Assembly (NCBI RefSeq): GCF_023156505.1
Contig: NZ_JALNMJ010000015.1
Coordinates: 96,341 to 160,340 of the forward strand
Reading direction: 5' to 3'
Length of the DNA stretch: 64,000 nt
Origin: Roseibium sediminicola
GTDB lineage: Bacteria; Pseudomonadota; Alphaproteobacteria; Rhizobiales; Stappiaceae
The notes beneath the pieces are model-generated. The model saw nothing but the letters and a program-made list of their open reading frames with translations. It ran no database searches and was not told where the DNA came from. The first letter of the stretch is position 1, and every line of letters starts with the position of its first letter. Shown here piece by piece: positions 46,490-56,978 of this stretch. Position numbers and translations under genes: made by a program.

Positions 46490-46918
46490 ATGGCAAAAGT
46501 GAAGGCAGTCCAAGCCGCGGCGGCAGTGTTTCTTGCGACACTGGCAACCGGCACCGCGCAGGCGCAGGCGCAGGAAATCGCGGACTGCAGCAACGCGATG
46601 TCACAGTCGGAAATGACCCAATGTGCCCACGACGACTGGCAGAAAGCGGATGCCGAGTTGAATGCGCTCTACAAGAAGGCCATGGCGAAGATGCGCGAGG
46701 CCGATGATTATCTTCCCGATTATCTCAAGGGCGCCGCCGACACTTTGCGCGACGCCCAGCGCGCCTGGATCCCCTATCGCGACAAGGCCTGCGAATCCTA
46801 CGGGTTCATGGCAAGGGGCGGCACGATGGAACCAATGCTTGTTTATGGGTGCCAGGCGGACCTGACCAATCAGAGAATCAAGGAACTCAAGGACCTTGTG
46901 GAAGGGCTCGGCAATTGA
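46490..46918 (+). CDS. Exported LprI-like/DUF1311 protein, copy 1, inside the urease operon
   Basis: 142 residues. A signal peptide (MAKVKAVQAAAAVFLATLAT to AQA) precedes a small helical domain with four cysteines (DCSNAMSQSEMTQCAHDDW, YRDKACESYGFM, VYGCQADL), the pattern of the DUF1311/LprI lysozyme-inhibitor-like family. The start is one base after the ureB stop. Function in the urease operon is unknown; the location is conserved in related alphaproteobacteria as far as I recall. Confidence 0.75.
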   Translation: MAKVKAVQAAAAVFLATLATGTAQAQAQEIADCSNAMSQSEMTQCAHDDWQKADAELNALYKKAMAKMREADDYLPDYLKGAADTLRDAQRAWIPYRDKACESYGFMARGGTMEPMLVYGCQADLTNQRIKELKDLVEGLGN

Positions 46919-47340
46919 ATCTTCCGCTCTCTTCCTTCGCTCCGCTTCTCGCCGCCGGCCTGATGGCTGCCACGGCTTGGCCCGCCGGCGCCCAGGAGAA
47001 TATCGACTGCGGCTATCCGTTGAACAACAACGAGCGGACATACTGTGCCGACAAGGCCCTCAAAGACGCTGAAGCGGCGATGGCCGCGGCCTATGTCACG
47101 CTCCACGCCAGGGTGGTCGCGCTGGACGACGCGCTGCCGGACCATTTGAAAGGCAGCCCGGCCGCGCTGGAAGGAGCCCAGACCGCCTGGGCGGACTACG
47201 CCGACAAGGACTGCAAGGCCTATGCGTTTCCCTTCATGGGCGGAACGCGCGGCCAGGAGCTCTACCGCAACTGCAAGATCGTCCTGACCATGAAACGCAC
47301 CGACGACCTGACCGCCACGCTGGAAGATTACGGCGACTAA
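46915..47340 (+). CDS. Exported LprI-like/DUF1311 protein, copy 2, inside the urease operon
   Basis: 141 residues from a TTG overlapping the stop of copy 1 (TTGA). The start is uncertain: an in-frame ATG at 46962 would shorten the signal peptide. Signal region FAPLLAAGLMAATAWPAGAQ, then DCGYPLNNNERTYCADKALK, WADYADKDCKAYA and LYRNCKIVLTMKRTDDL, the same cysteine layout as copy 1. A diverged tandem duplicate. ureC starts 35 bp downstream. Confidence 0.7.
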   Translation: MNLPLSSFAPLLAAGLMAATAWPAGAQENIDCGYPLNNNERTYCADKALKDAEAAMAAAYVTLHARVVALDDALPDHLKGSPAALEGAQTAWADYADKDCKAYAFPFMGGTRGQELYRNCKIVLTMKRTDDLTATLEDYGD

Positions 47341-47375
47341 CTGATACCGATTTCTGATCTCGGATTGGAGACAAA

Positions 47376-49088
47376 ATGGCTTACAAAATGCCCCGCGCCG
47401 CTTATGCGGACATGTTCGGACCGACCACCGGCGACCGGCTGCGCCTTGCCGACACCGATCTCATCATCGAGGTGGAACGGGATTTCACCACCTATGGCGA
47501 GGAAGTGAAATTCGGCGGCGGCAAGGTCATCCGCGACGGCATGGGCCAGTCCCAGGCACCGCGTTCGGCGGGCGCCGTCGACACGGTGATCACCAACGTG
47601 CTGATCGTCGACCACTGGGGCATCGTCAAGGCCGATGTCGGCCTCAAGGACGGCCGTATCGCCGGAATCGGCAAGGCCGGCAACCCGGATGTGCAGCCGA
47701 ATGTCGATATCGTTGTCGGCCCGGGCACCGAGGCGATCGCGGGCGAGGGCAAGATCCTCACCGCCGGCGCGCTCGACGTTCATATCCATTTCATCTGCCC
47801 GCAGCAGATCGACGACGCGCTGATGTCCGGCGTCACCACCATGCTCGGCGGCGGCACAGGCCCGGCGACCGGCACCAACGCCACCACCTGCACGCCCGGG
47901 CCCTGGCACATCACCCGCATGCTGCAATCGGCCGACAGTTTCCCGATGAACCTCGCCTTTGCCGGCAAGGGCAACGCCTCGCTGCCCGCGGCTCTCGAAG
48001 AACAGATCCTGGCCGGCGCTTGCGCCCTGAAACTGCACGAGGACTGGGGCACCACGCCGGCGGCCATCGACACCTGCCTCTCCGTCGCCGACGAATATGA
48101 CGTCCAGGTGATGATCCACACAGACACGCTGAATGAAAGCGGTTTTGTCGAAAACACCACGGCGGCCTTCCGGAACCGCACCATCCATGCCTTCCACACG
48201 GAAGGCGCGGGCGGCGGCCACGCACCGGACATCATCAAGGTCTGCGGCGAATTGAACGTGCTGCCGTCCTCGACCAACCCGACGCGGCCCTACACGGTCA
48301 ACACGCTGGAAGAGCATCTCGACATGCTCATGGTCTGCCATCACCTGGACAACTCCATTCCCGAAGATGTCGCCTTTGCCGAAAGCCGCATCCGCAAGGA
48401 AACCATCGCCGCGGAAGACATTCTCCACGACATGGGCGCCTTCTCGATCATCGCCTCGGACAGCCAGGCGATGGGCCGGGTTGGCGAGGTCATCATCCGC
48501 ACGCTGCAGACCGCCCACAAGATGAAGGTCCAGCGCGGGCGCCTCTCCGAAGAGACCGGCGACAACGACAACCTGCGCGTCAAGCGCTACATGGCCAAGT
48601 TCACCATCAACCCGGCAATAGCCCATGGGCTTGATGAACATATCGGCTCGGTCGAGATGGGAAAACTCGCTGACCTTGTGCTTTGGGACCCGAAATTCTT
48701 CGGCGTCAAACCGGACATGGTCATCAAGCTCGGCACCATCGCCGCCGCCCCGATGGGCGATCCGAATGCCTCCATCCCGACACCGCAGCCTGTCCATTAC
48801 CGGCCGATGTTCGGCGCCTTCGGCAAGGCCATGACCGAAAGCCGGGTGACCTTCGTCTCCCAGGCCGCCTATGACCTTGGCGTCAAGGACAAGGCCGGCC
48901 TCTCCAGCCTGGTCCTGCCGGTGAAGAACACCCGCGGCGGCATCTCAAAGAAATCCATGATCCTCAACGACGCTACCCCGGAGATCGAGGTTCATCCGGA
49001 GACGTACGAGGTCCGCGCCAATGGCGAACTCTTGACCTGCGAACCGGCTGACGTTCTGCCGATGGCGCAGCGCTACTTCCTGTTCTAA
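47376..49088 (+). CDS. ureC: Urease subunit alpha (catalytic)
   Basis: 570 residues. The nickel ligands H136 and H138 lie in [11 protein letters not shown] and the carbamylated lysine is K219 in ALKLHEDWG, each two residues on from the Klebsiella numbering. The flap and catalytic histidine region [20 protein letters not shown] and the metal aspartate region ASDSQAMGR are intact, so the enzyme should be active. GGAG precedes the ATG at 47376. Confidence 0.97.
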   Translation: MAYKMPRAAYADMFGPTTGDRLRLADTDLIIEVERDFTTYGEEVKFGGGKVIRDGMGQSQAPRSAGAVDTVITNVLIVDHWGIVKADVGLKDGRIAGIGKAGNPDVQPNVDIVVGPGTEAIAGEGKILTAGALDVHIHFICPQQIDDALMSGVTTMLGGGTGPATGTNATTCTPGPWHITRMLQSADSFPMNLAFAGKGNASLPAALEEQILAGACALKLHEDWGTTPAAIDTCLSVADEYDVQVMIHTDTLNESGFVENTTAAFRNRTIHAFHTEGAGGGHAPDIIKVCGELNVLPSSTNPTRPYTVNTLEEHLDMLMVCHHLDNSIPEDVAFAESRIRKETIAAEDILHDMGAFSIIASDSQAMGRVGEVIIRTLQTAHKMKVQRGRLSEETGDNDNLRVKRYMAKFTINPAIAHGLDEHIGSVEMGKLADLVLWDPKFFGVKPDMVIKLGTIAAAPMGDPNASIPTPQPVHYRPMFGAFGKAMTESRVTFVSQAAYDLGVKDKAGLSSLVLPVKNTRGGISKKSMILNDATPEIEVHPETYEVRANGELLTCEPADVLPMAQRYFLF

Positions 49089-49187
49089 AGCATTTCGAGA
49101 ATTGTTTGAAACAAACTTTGCCGACTTTTGCGTTCGAGGCAGAGCGGAGAGGCAGCTAAAGTCGGCTCATACTTTTCTCGAAAAGCT
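49089..49187. repeat. Nested inverted-repeat element between ureC and the GST gene
   Basis: Outer arms AGCATTTCGAGAA (49089-49101) and TTCTCGAAAAGCT (49175-49187) pair at 12 of 13 positions. Inner arms GCCGACTTT (49120-49128) and AAAGTCGGC (49158-49166) pair perfectly. A small TTGTTTGAAACAA palindrome lies between. About 100 bp, directly after the ureC stop, REP/BIME-like. Confidence 0.7.
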
Positions 49188-49224
49188 ATAATCTCCGCGC
49201 GTTTTGGTTTAGGGAGTTAAGAAA

Positions 49225-49830
49225 ATGTACAAGATCATCGGCTTTCCACGCACCCGTGCGATGCGTGTCATCTGGTTGCTGGAGGAGCTTGGCGAGGCGT
49301 ATGAGCTCGACCCGGCCATGCCGCAATCGGAGAAGGTCCGCGCTGTCAACCCGAGCGGCAAGGTGCCGGTCCTGATGGAGGGTGACGAGCCGATCACCGA
49401 CTCCATCGCCATCTGCACCTATCTTGCCGACAAACATGGGCGTTTCACCTTTCCCGCAGGCACGCTGGAGCGCGCGCGGCAGGACAGTTTCACCCAGTTC
49501 GGCGTCGACGTTCTGGAAGGCGCGCTGTGGACTGCGGCCAAGAACACCTTCATCAACCCGGAAGACAAGCGGGCGCCTGAGGTCAAGGACGTCTGCCGCT
49601 ATGAGTTCGCCCGCGGCCTCGATGTGCTGGAAGCACGGCTCGGCGACGGACCCTATGTCATGGGCGAGACCTTCACCATCGCCGACATCATCATCGGTCA
49701 CTGCGCCGGCTGGGCGGTCGCGGCCAAGTTCGACCTGCCCAAGGACGGTCCGATCCACGCCTATTTCAATCGCCTGCGCGAGCGCCCGGCCTTCCAGGCG
49801 ATGATGGCCAAGGTCGCCGGGGCCGCATGA
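49225..49830 (+). CDS. Glutathione S-transferase family protein
   Basis: 201 residues. N-terminal thioredoxin-like domain (MYKIIGFPRTRAMRVIWLLE, NPSGKVPVL, D-S-I-A-I instead of the common E-S) and C-terminal helical domain with ETFTIADIIIGH. The family conjugates or binds glutathione. It lies inside the urease operon between ureC and ureE, its stop overlapping the ureE ATG. Its role there is unknown; it may simply be a passenger gene. Confidence 0.85.
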   Translation: MYKIIGFPRTRAMRVIWLLEELGEAYELDPAMPQSEKVRAVNPSGKVPVLMEGDEPITDSIAICTYLADKHGRFTFPAGTLERARQDSFTQFGVDVLEGALWTAAKNTFINPEDKRAPEVKDVCRYEFARGLDVLEARLGDGPYVMGETFTIADIIIGHCAGWAVAAKFDLPKDGPIHAYFNRLRERPAFQAMMAKVAGAA

Positions 49831-50339
49831 TCCGGATCGAAAAAATCCACGCTGCCGGAACCTGGCAGGGTGAGGCTTCAGACCGTATCACCCTTGACCG
49901 GGAAGACCGGCACCGCCGCCGCGCAGTGCTGACGGGGGAAGGCGGCTTGACCTTTCTCTTGGACGAACCGTCCGCGGTGCATCTGCGTCACGGCGACGGC
50001 CTGGAACTGGAAGACGGCCGTATGGTCGAGGTGTGCGCCGAGCCGGAAGAGCTGGTCGAGATCGGTGCGCGGGACGGTGCGCACCTCATCAAGATCGCCT
50101 GGCATCTTGGCAACCGTCACCTGCCGACCCAGCTGATGGGTGAAACCTTGAGGATCCGCCGGGATCACGTCATCGAGGACATGGTTGAAAAACTCGGCGG
50201 CACGCTGACACCGCTGTCGGCTCCGTTCGACCCGGAAGGTGGCGCCTATGGCCATGGCCAGACCCATGGTCATGAACACGGACACAATCATGGTCACGCA
50301 CATTCCCACGGGCATCACCATCGACACGACCATGACTGA
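49827..50339 (+). CDS. ureE: Urease accessory protein UreE (nickel chaperone)
   Basis: 170 residues. The peptide-binding and metal domain shows WHLGNRHLPTQ and IRRDHVIEDMVEKLG, the latter with the conserved metal-binding histidine. The C-terminal tail is a His/Gly nickel-storage segment, HGQTHGHEHGHNHGHAHSHG onwards. Start overlaps the GST stop (ATGA); its own stop overlaps the ureF start. Confidence 0.94.
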   Translation: MIRIEKIHAAGTWQGEASDRITLDREDRHRRRAVLTGEGGLTFLLDEPSAVHLRHGDGLELEDGRMVEVCAEPEELVEIGARDGAHLIKIAWHLGNRHLPTQLMGETLRIRRDHVIEDMVEKLGGTLTPLSAPFDPEGGAYGHGQTHGHEHGHNHGHAHSHGHHHRHDHD

Positions 50340-51038
50340 GCCGGTTTCCCTTTCCGCGCTTTACCGGCTGATGACCTTCCTGTCGCCCGGCTTCCCGGTC
50401 GGGGCCTTCACCTACAGCCACGGGCTGGAGCAGGTGGTGGAAAGCGGCGCGGTCGCGGACGCGTCCGGCCTTGAAGCCTGGCTGAGCGATATTCTGCGGT
50501 TTGGTGCGGGGCGGAGCGATGCCATCCTGCTGAAGGAGACCATTCGGGTTGCCCGCGACGGAGATGCGTCAGCTGTCGCGGACCTGCGCGAACTGGGCCT
50601 GGCTTTGCAGCCGTCAAGGGAACGCCACCTGGAGACCAGCGCGCAAGGCACGGCCTTCGTGACGGCTATCCGGAACAGCTGGCTACCGGAAACGGGAACA
50701 CCAGCCGGCCAGCTCTTCCACGATCACACTGCAGACGACGATCCCTGGCCGTATCCGGTCGCTGTCGGCCTGGCGTGCGCCGCCCACGCCATTCCGTCAG
50801 AAGCCGCGCTGGCCGCTTATCTGCAGGCGTTTGCCGCCAATCTGGTCTCCGCCGCCATCCGCACCGTACCGCTCGGCCAGAGCGAAGGGCAAAGTGTCCT
50901 GGCGGCTCTCGAGCCCATCATTTTCGAGGTAGCGAAGGAGGCCGCCGCCGCGGATCTCGCCGATCTCGGCAGCTCCACTTTCCTGGCCGACATTGCCTCC
51001 ATGGCCCATGAAACCCAGTATTCGAGGTTGTTCCGCTC

Positions 51039-51042
<4 letters not shown>
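50332..51042 (+). CDS. ureF: Urease accessory protein UreF
   Basis: 236 residues starting [20 protein letters not shown]. Core segments [29 protein letters not shown] and [20 protein letters not shown] are family-typical. The ATG overlaps the end of ureE. A longer frame beginning at 50239 merely re-reads the histidine-rich ureE tail and was rejected. UreF is a GTPase-activating partner of UreG in the UreD-UreF-UreG maturation complex. Confidence 0.94.
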
Positions 51043-51656
<614 letters not shown>

Positions 51657-51674
51657 TCTCAAGACGTTGCTTCA

Positions 51675-52379
51675 ATGATTGCTGGGAAACAGGACGCCTG
51701 CGCGCATAACAACGCGCTCTGGTGCGACGCGGTTCTGAAAGCCGCCGGGGCGAAGACCGAATTCTTGAACGGCCACTGGATCGCGCGGGAGAAATCCCTG
51801 CCGCTCTATCCGAATATCGTCACGCTGACGGCCAATCCGGGCGCCGAGTTTTTCGGACACCTCGACGCCTTGCCGAAGGGTTCCGCGGTCAAGGACAGTT
51901 TCGACAGTCTCGATCTTGCTCAAAAGGGTTTCCAGAAACTCTTTTCAGGCACCTGGCTGTTCCGCCCCGCCAGGGCGGACAAACGTCCGCCGATCCAGTC
52001 CGACTGGCACAAGATCACCCATCCCGAAGCTCTGAAAAAATGGCTGGCGGCCTGGAACAGCAACGATCAACTCCACAGTGTTTTCTCGTCCAGGCTTCTG
52101 GAAAAACGGGCGATCGATTTCGCCGCCACCAGCAAGGACGGCGAGCTCAAGGCCGGCGCGGTGTTCAACGCCGGACCGCAACTGGACGGCAAGGAGGTGG
52201 TCGGGCTGTCCAACCTGTTCTGCCGCAAGAGCTGGCGCTACAGCGCCCTGCACGATCTCCTGGAGCCTTACGCGCACAAGCCGGTCTGCACCTATGAGAC
52301 CGACGACGCCTTGCTGCCGGTCTATCGGCAACTCGGTTTCGAGGCATGCGGACGGCTGGCTGTCTGGCTCAAGAGTTGA
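51675..52379 (+). CDS. GNAT-like (acetyltransferase-fold) hypothetical protein
   Basis: 234 residues, 18 bp after ureG. The C-terminal half looks like a GNAT fold with GAVFNAGPQLDGKEVVGLSN and a late YRQLGFEACGRLAVWL, which resembles the last GNAT strand and helix. The first half (MIAGKQDACAHNNALWCDAV, YPNIVTLTANPGAEFFGHLD) is also seen in GNAT-related proteins, but no R/QxxGxG acetyl-CoA loop is obvious. Probably co-transcribed with urease genes; function unknown. Confidence 0.55.
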   Translation: MIAGKQDACAHNNALWCDAVLKAAGAKTEFLNGHWIAREKSLPLYPNIVTLTANPGAEFFGHLDALPKGSAVKDSFDSLDLAQKGFQKLFSGTWLFRPARADKRPPIQSDWHKITHPEALKKWLAAWNSNDQLHSVFSSRLLEKRAIDFAATSKDGELKAGAVFNAGPQLDGKEVVGLSNLFCRKSWRYSALHDLLEPYAHKPVCTYETDDALLPVYRQLGFEACGRLAVWLKS

Positions 52380-52459
52380 ACCTGGTGAACTTGCAACATC
52401 CGCTTGATCTTTTGGGCAAATCCGCTCAGGTTACCCCTCAATTCTACGGAGGGTGAGCC

Positions 52460-52858
52460 ATGATGTTTGACGGCGTGAACTTGGTTGCGGTGGCCGCCGC
52501 CGCTATTGCGTCCTTCGTTTTCGGCGCCCTCTGGTACGGCACGCTCGGCAAGGTCTGGATGCGCGCAGCCGGCTTGAGCGAAGCCCAGACCAAGCCGGAT
52601 CCGGTCACCTTCGGACTGACCTTCTTCTGCCAGGTGATCATGGCCTTTGTCTTTGCCGGCATCATCTACCACACAGGTGAAACCAATATCCGAGCCGGCA
52701 TCATCTCCGCGCTCATGATCTGGGTCGGCATCGTCATGACAACCCAGATCGTCAACCACCGGTTCCAGGGCAAGCCCTGGAGCCTGACCCTGATCGACGG
52801 CGGTCACTGGCTCGGCGTGCTGCTCGTACAGGGCATTCTGATCGGCTGGCTGAGCTGA
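52460..52858 (+). CDS. DUF1761 membrane protein
   Basis: 132 residues with four membrane helices (NLVAVAAAAIASFVFGALWY, FGLTFFCQVIMAFVFAGII, IISALMIWVGIVMTTQIV, GGHWLGVLLVQGILIGWL). The FGALWYGTLGKVWM start is characteristic of DUF1761. GGAGGG precedes the ATG. Function unknown. About 80 bp downstream of the GNAT-like gene, same strand. Confidence 0.88.
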   Translation: MMFDGVNLVAVAAAAIASFVFGALWYGTLGKVWMRAAGLSEAQTKPDPVTFGLTFFCQVIMAFVFAGIIYHTGETNIRAGIISALMIWVGIVMTTQIVNHRFQGKPWSLTLIDGGHWLGVLLVQGILIGWLS

Positions 52859-53064
52859 CGATAACGTAAGGTTTGAGGCGCAAAACAGTCTGCATTTGAA
52901 GGTCTTAGGCCTTGCCATAGACCAAAGACTCGCCGACTAAAGTACCAAGTCCAGGTTCTGGACGCCTTAGGGGGCCATACGCATAATGGCCTCCGGAAAA
53001 CAAGGCCGCGGTGTGGGGGAGAATGCCCGCCGCCGGCCCAATTGTGGTTTCTGGGAGGTTTCAC

Positions 53065-55002
53065 ATGACCGAGTCCGTCTTTCCCGTTCCCGCGGAGGTT
53101 GCCGCGCGGGCGCATGTCGACAATGCCAAATATCTGGAAATGTATCAGCGCTCCGTGGACGACCCGGATGGGTTCTGGGGCGAACACGGCAAGCGGCTCG
53201 ACTGGATCAAGCCCTATTCCAAGGTGAAAAACACCTCCTACGATTATCACAACGTCTCGATCAAATGGTTCGAGGACGGCACGCTGAACGTCTCGGCCAA
53301 CTGCGTTGACCGCCACCTGGAAAAGCGCGGCGACCAGCCCGCGATCATCTGGGAAGGCGATGACCCGAGCGAGCACAAGGTCATCACCTACAAGGAACTG
53401 CACCATGAGGTGAACAAATTCGCCAACGTGCTGCATGCCCAGGGCGTCAAGAAGGGTGACCGCGTCACCATCTACCTGCCGATGATCCCGGAAGCGGCCT
53501 ATGCCATGCTGGCCTGCGCCCGCGTCGGAGCGGTGCATTCGATCGTCTTCGGCGGTTTCTCGCCGGACAGCCTCGCCCAGCGTATCGAGGACTGCCAGTC
53601 CGACTGCGTCATCACAGCCGACGAGGGCCTGCGCGGCGGCCGCAAGGTGCCGCTCAAGGCCAATGTCGACAAGGCCGCCGAAAAAGCGCCGGTCCGCAGC
53701 GTCATTGTGGTCAAGCGCACAGGTGGCGACATTGCCATGCAGGACGGCCGCGACGTCTGGTATCACGACGAGGCCGACCGGGTCTCCGACCATTGCGCGC
53801 CGGTGGAAATGAACGCGGAAGACCCGCTGTTCATCCTTTACACCTCGGGCTCCACCGGCAAGCCGAAGGGCGTGATGCACACGACCGGCGGTTACCTGGT
53901 CTATGCCTCCATGACCCACGAATATGTCTTCGACTATCACGAGGGCGACGTTTACTGGTGTACCGCCGATGTCGGCTGGGTCACCGGCCACAGCTACATT
54001 GTCTACGGTCCGCTCGCCAACGGCGCGACCACGCTGATGTTCGAGGGTGTGCCGACCTATCCGGGACCCGGCCGGTTCTGGGAAGTCTGCGACAAGCACA
54101 ATGTCAACATCTTCTACACCGCGCCGACCGCCATCCGCGCCCTTATGGGGGCCGGCGACGAGCATGTCACCAAGACATCCCGCAATTCGCTGCGCCTGCT
54201 CGGCTCCGTCGGAGAGCCAATCAACCCGGAAGCCTGGACCTGGTATTACAACGTGGTCGGCGAAAAGCGCTGCCCCATCGTCGACACCTGGTGGCAGACG
54301 GAAACCGGCGGCATCCTGATCACGCCACTGCCTGGCGCGACCGACCTGAAACCCGGCTCCGCGACGCGGCCCTTCTTCGGCATCCAGCCGGCGGTGGTCG
54401 ACGCGGACGGCAAGTTCCTGGAAGGCGCGACCGAGGGCAATCTGGTCATCAAGGACAGCTGGCCGGGCCAGATGCGCACCGTCTATGGCGACCACGAGCG
54501 CTTCGTTCAGACCTACTTCGCCACCTATAAGGGCCTCTATTTCACCGGCGACGGCTGCCGCCGCGACGGGGACGGCTATTACTGGATCACCGGCCGCGTC
54601 GACGACGTCATCAACGTCTCCGGCCACCGCATGGGCACGGCTGAAGTCGAAAGCGCTCTGGTCGCCCATCCGAAGGTCTCCGAGGCCGCCGTTGTCGGCT
54701 ATCCGCATGATATCAAGGGCCAGGGCATCTACGCCTATGTCACCCTGATGGAAGGCGAGGAGCCGACGGACGATCTGAAAAAGGAACTGGTCAAGCATGT
54801 GCGCGCCGAGATCGGCCCGATCGCTTCGCCGGATCTCATTCAGTTTGCCCCGGGCCTGCCCAAGACCCGCTCCGGCAAGATCATGCGCCGCATCCTGCGC
54901 AAGATCGCCGAGGACAGCTTCGACAGCCTCGGCGACACATCGACCCTGGCCGACCCAACCGTCGTCGACGACCTGATCGACAACCGGCAGAACCGGGCCT
55001 GA
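53065..55002 (+). CDS. acsA: Acetate--CoA ligase (acetyl-CoA synthetase)
   Basis: 645 residues. Makes acetyl-CoA from acetate, ATP and CoA. P-loop [40 protein letters not shown] and the regulatory, acetylatable lysine in [14 protein letters not shown] are all present. The ATG at 53065 follows GGGAGG; the frame extends upstream to 53011 with non-family residues. Single gene with its own terminator. Confidence 0.97.
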   Translation: MTESVFPVPAEVAARAHVDNAKYLEMYQRSVDDPDGFWGEHGKRLDWIKPYSKVKNTSYDYHNVSIKWFEDGTLNVSANCVDRHLEKRGDQPAIIWEGDDPSEHKVITYKELHHEVNKFANVLHAQGVKKGDRVTIYLPMIPEAAYAMLACARVGAVHSIVFGGFSPDSLAQRIEDCQSDCVITADEGLRGGRKVPLKANVDKAAEKAPVRSVIVVKRTGGDIAMQDGRDVWYHDEADRVSDHCAPVEMNAEDPLFILYTSGSTGKPKGVMHTTGGYLVYASMTHEYVFDYHEGDVYWCTADVGWVTGHSYIVYGPLANGATTLMFEGVPTYPGPGRFWEVCDKHNVNIFYTAPTAIRALMGAGDEHVTKTSRNSLRLLGSVGEPINPEAWTWYYNVVGEKRCPIVDTWWQTETGGILITPLPGATDLKPGSATRPFFGIQPAVVDADGKFLEGATEGNLVIKDSWPGQMRTVYGDHERFVQTYFATYKGLYFTGDGCRRDGDGYYWITGRVDDVINVSGHRMGTAEVESALVAHPKVSEAAVVGYPHDIKGQGIYAYVTLMEGEEPTDDLKKELVKHVRAEIGPIASPDLIQFAPGLPKTRSGKIMRRILRKIAEDSFDSLGDTSTLADPTVVDDLIDNRQNRA

Positions 55003-55025
55003 TCAAAGGCTTTCAGGCAAACGAA

Positions 55026-55053
55026 GGGCCCGCCCATCCGGCGGGCCTTTTTG
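55026..55053 (+). terminator. Rho-independent terminator of acsA
   Basis: Perfect 8-bp stem GGCCCGCC/GGCGGGCC with a 5-nt loop and TTTTT after it, starting about 25 bp past the acsA stop. Because the flanking TadG-like gene on the other strand ends at 55064, it may serve both strands, although the minus-side T-tract is weak. Confidence 0.9.
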
Positions 55054-55063
55054 CTGTTACCTG

Positions 55064-56563
55064 TTATTTCGACACGTAGATGGCCTGAATCTTCTTGGCG
55101 ATGTTGCTGAAAGCATTTTCAAGGTCCGTCGTGGACGTGGCCAGGAAGAAACTCTTTGCGTCAGTGGCGCACCCGCGCATCAGATCTTCGCCGAAATCGG
55201 ATCCGTTGGTTTCGAAATACACCGAGTAGATGTGAATGTGCTCGTCTTTCATCTTGTCGCACAATTCCAGACCACGATCGGCGGATTCATCACCAATGTC
55301 GGCATAGTCCTGGTAGAATTCCGTCCAGACCGTCTCGGTGGTCGTCTCGTCCCAGCATTTCCATTCTTTTTTGCTCTTTTTCTTCTTCTTGGATGAAGAC
55401 TCGACCCAGTCACAAACCTCGGTCGTTTTTGAATATTCTTCAGCATCAAAGTAGTTGTTGAAATCTCCATCCGTCATGATGACGGCGAATTTCTTGATTT
55501 TATCGTTTTTCGTACCCTCGCCATACTCGGCGGGAGCACTGGTCGGCCACAAGGCGCCCCAATCCGGCGCAAGCGTATACCAACCCCAGGCAATCCCTGT
55601 CTGGCCGGCGGTACCGCCGCTGGCAGTCAAAGCTCCGATCTTGGTGTCAAGCGCTGCACGGTTCGCTGTCAGCGGCAGGATTTCCTGCTTGGGGCACGCT
55701 TCACCCCAAGGCGAATCGACCCATTCTCCCCATTGATATTTTTGCTGGCGCTTTCCGTTTCGAAACAAGATCTTGCCGGCGCTGCCGAAAAATTCAGAGT
55801 CGCTGCTGTCGTATTTGTAGATAGCGTCAGTAAATCGCTGCTCGCCGGGTCGCTCGGTCACGCAATTCTTCGATCCGGATTGATTGTTGGTGACCGTGCT
55901 TGCATTTGAGCCAAGATTGACGCCCTGGGAATAGGGCACAACGGAAATACGGATCTTGCTGTCGGCTTCATCCGTGTCTTCCGAAATCAGTTCCTTGACG
56001 AGATCCTTCGCGGCGGTCCTCAGGGCCTTGATGTCGTTGGAGTTGGTGCCCATGGAACCCGTCACGTCCAAAACGAGGGCGACCTCAACTTCATACTGAG
56101 AATAGGTCACCTGCGAACTGGCACTGAAGGCAAAGGTTTCCGGCCCGATCGTCTTCATTCCATAGCCGCCGAAATCCAGGAAATAATTGTTCAATGTCGC
56201 CCTTGAGGAAACAGTGACGGTACCGTTTTCCGGTTTTACGTCGGGATCCAGGTTTTTGATGGCCTCGGCGAGGAATTCTTCGCCGTATAGATTTGTTTTA
56301 AGCGAGTCTTCCAGCTCCAGTTTGATATCGGCGTCCGTCATCAAGGTTGTGGACAGGCTTCTGGCAACTGAAAGCGCCGCGGCGTCCAGAGCGAAGGCCA
56401 GTTTCTCCCGTGCATTCACGGTACGCGTCACGTCAAACGCGGCGCCAGCGATCACCACCAGCATAATCACCATCAACCCGAAGATCGGTAGGACGGATGC
56501 TTCTCGGTTGCGCGAAAACCCGGCGGCACGGCACCGAATAAATTGACAATTAAAAATACCCAT
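55064..56563 (-). CDS. TadG-like von Willebrand factor A protein (copy 1 of 3)
   Basis: 499 residues from the ATG at 56563 (AGAGGG upstream; an ATG 24 bases earlier is less likely). A TadE/TadG-like N-terminus, REASVLPIFGLMVIMLVV, provides the membrane anchor. NAREKLAFALDAAALSVARS follows. The vWA domain has the metal-site motif LVLDVTGSM, VPYSQGVNLG, GIAWGWYTLAPDW and FAVIMTDGD. This copy carries a Lys-rich insertion (SSSKKKKKSKKEW). No other tad genes are in the window. Extracytoplasmic; function probably in pilus or envelope assembly. Confidence 0.8.
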   Translation of the reverse strand: MGIFNCQFIRCRAAGFSRNREASVLPIFGLMVIMLVVIAGAAFDVTRTVNAREKLAFALDAAALSVARSLSTTLMTDADIKLELEDSLKTNLYGEEFLAEAIKNLDPDVKPENGTVTVSSRATLNNYFLDFGGYGMKTIGPETFAFSASSQVTYSQYEVEVALVLDVTGSMGTNSNDIKALRTAAKDLVKELISEDTDEADSKIRISVVPYSQGVNLGSNASTVTNNQSGSKNCVTERPGEQRFTDAIYKYDSSDSEFFGSAGKILFRNGKRQQKYQWGEWVDSPWGEACPKQEILPLTANRAALDTKIGALTASGGTAGQTGIAWGWYTLAPDWGALWPTSAPAEYGEGTKNDKIKKFAVIMTDGDFNNYFDAEEYSKTTEVCDWVESSSKKKKKSKKEWKCWDETTTETVWTEFYQDYADIGDESADRGLELCDKMKDEHIHIYSVYFETNGSDFGEDLMRGCATDAKSFFLATSTTDLENAFSNIAKKIQAIYVSK

Positions 56564-56598
56564 GACAGCCCTCTGCAATCGGGCCATCCGTATATGTC

Positions 56599-56624
56599 AA
56601 AAGTACGTAAATCGTTAAAGTTGC
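56599..56624 (-). promoter_or_regulatory. Conserved upstream element of TadG-like copy 1
   Basis: Reading the plus strand, AAAAGTACGTAAATCGTTAA followed by AGTTGC. A near-identical sequence lies upstream of copy 2, at the same distance (about 35 bases) from the start codon. On the minus strand it shows TTAA followed four bases later by TTAC. Candidate promoter or operator, not yet assigned to a regulator. Confidence 0.5.
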
Positions 56625-56978
56625 AATTTCTTTCTCTGCATTTCTAGATCACACTTATCAACGTTTAGGCGGGGACCGCTTCCCCGTCCTGGGTGGACGC
56701 CGATCGGGCCAGAGGTCTCCACCCAAAGAGGCCGGGCCAAACCACAGGTAAGCTCCGGACGTGAAGCTGCCCTCATCGGATTGGGTCATTCTGCTTGATG
56801 TCTGGTGAGGCGATCTACGCGACGGGTCGTGAAGTGCCTGGCGGCACCGTGGGCAAGCTGCCCGGCACAGCAAGCGACTGCCAGGCACAGACCCGTGGCA
56901 CCGGCCAATTGATCCAATCTGACCGGAAAAGCTCAAGAGCGTGCCATTCCAGTCTGAAACAGCCTCAGATCCGCAGGT
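56625..56978. other. Intergenic gap between TadG-like copies 1 and 2, with nested stem-loop
   Basis: No credible gene. The region contains a 9-bp stem GTGCCTGGC (56834-56842) / GCCAGGCAC (56880-56888) that encloses a smaller stem GGGCA/TGCCC (56851-56863). It lies downstream of copy 2 and upstream of copy 1 on their coding strand, so it could fold in a read-through transcript. No T-tract follows, so it is not an ordinary terminator. Confidence 0.5.

Noticed and set aside
52804..54798. 664-residue minus-strand frame opposite acsA
   Set aside because: Antisense of an intact acetyl-CoA synthetase gene; no recognisable domains.
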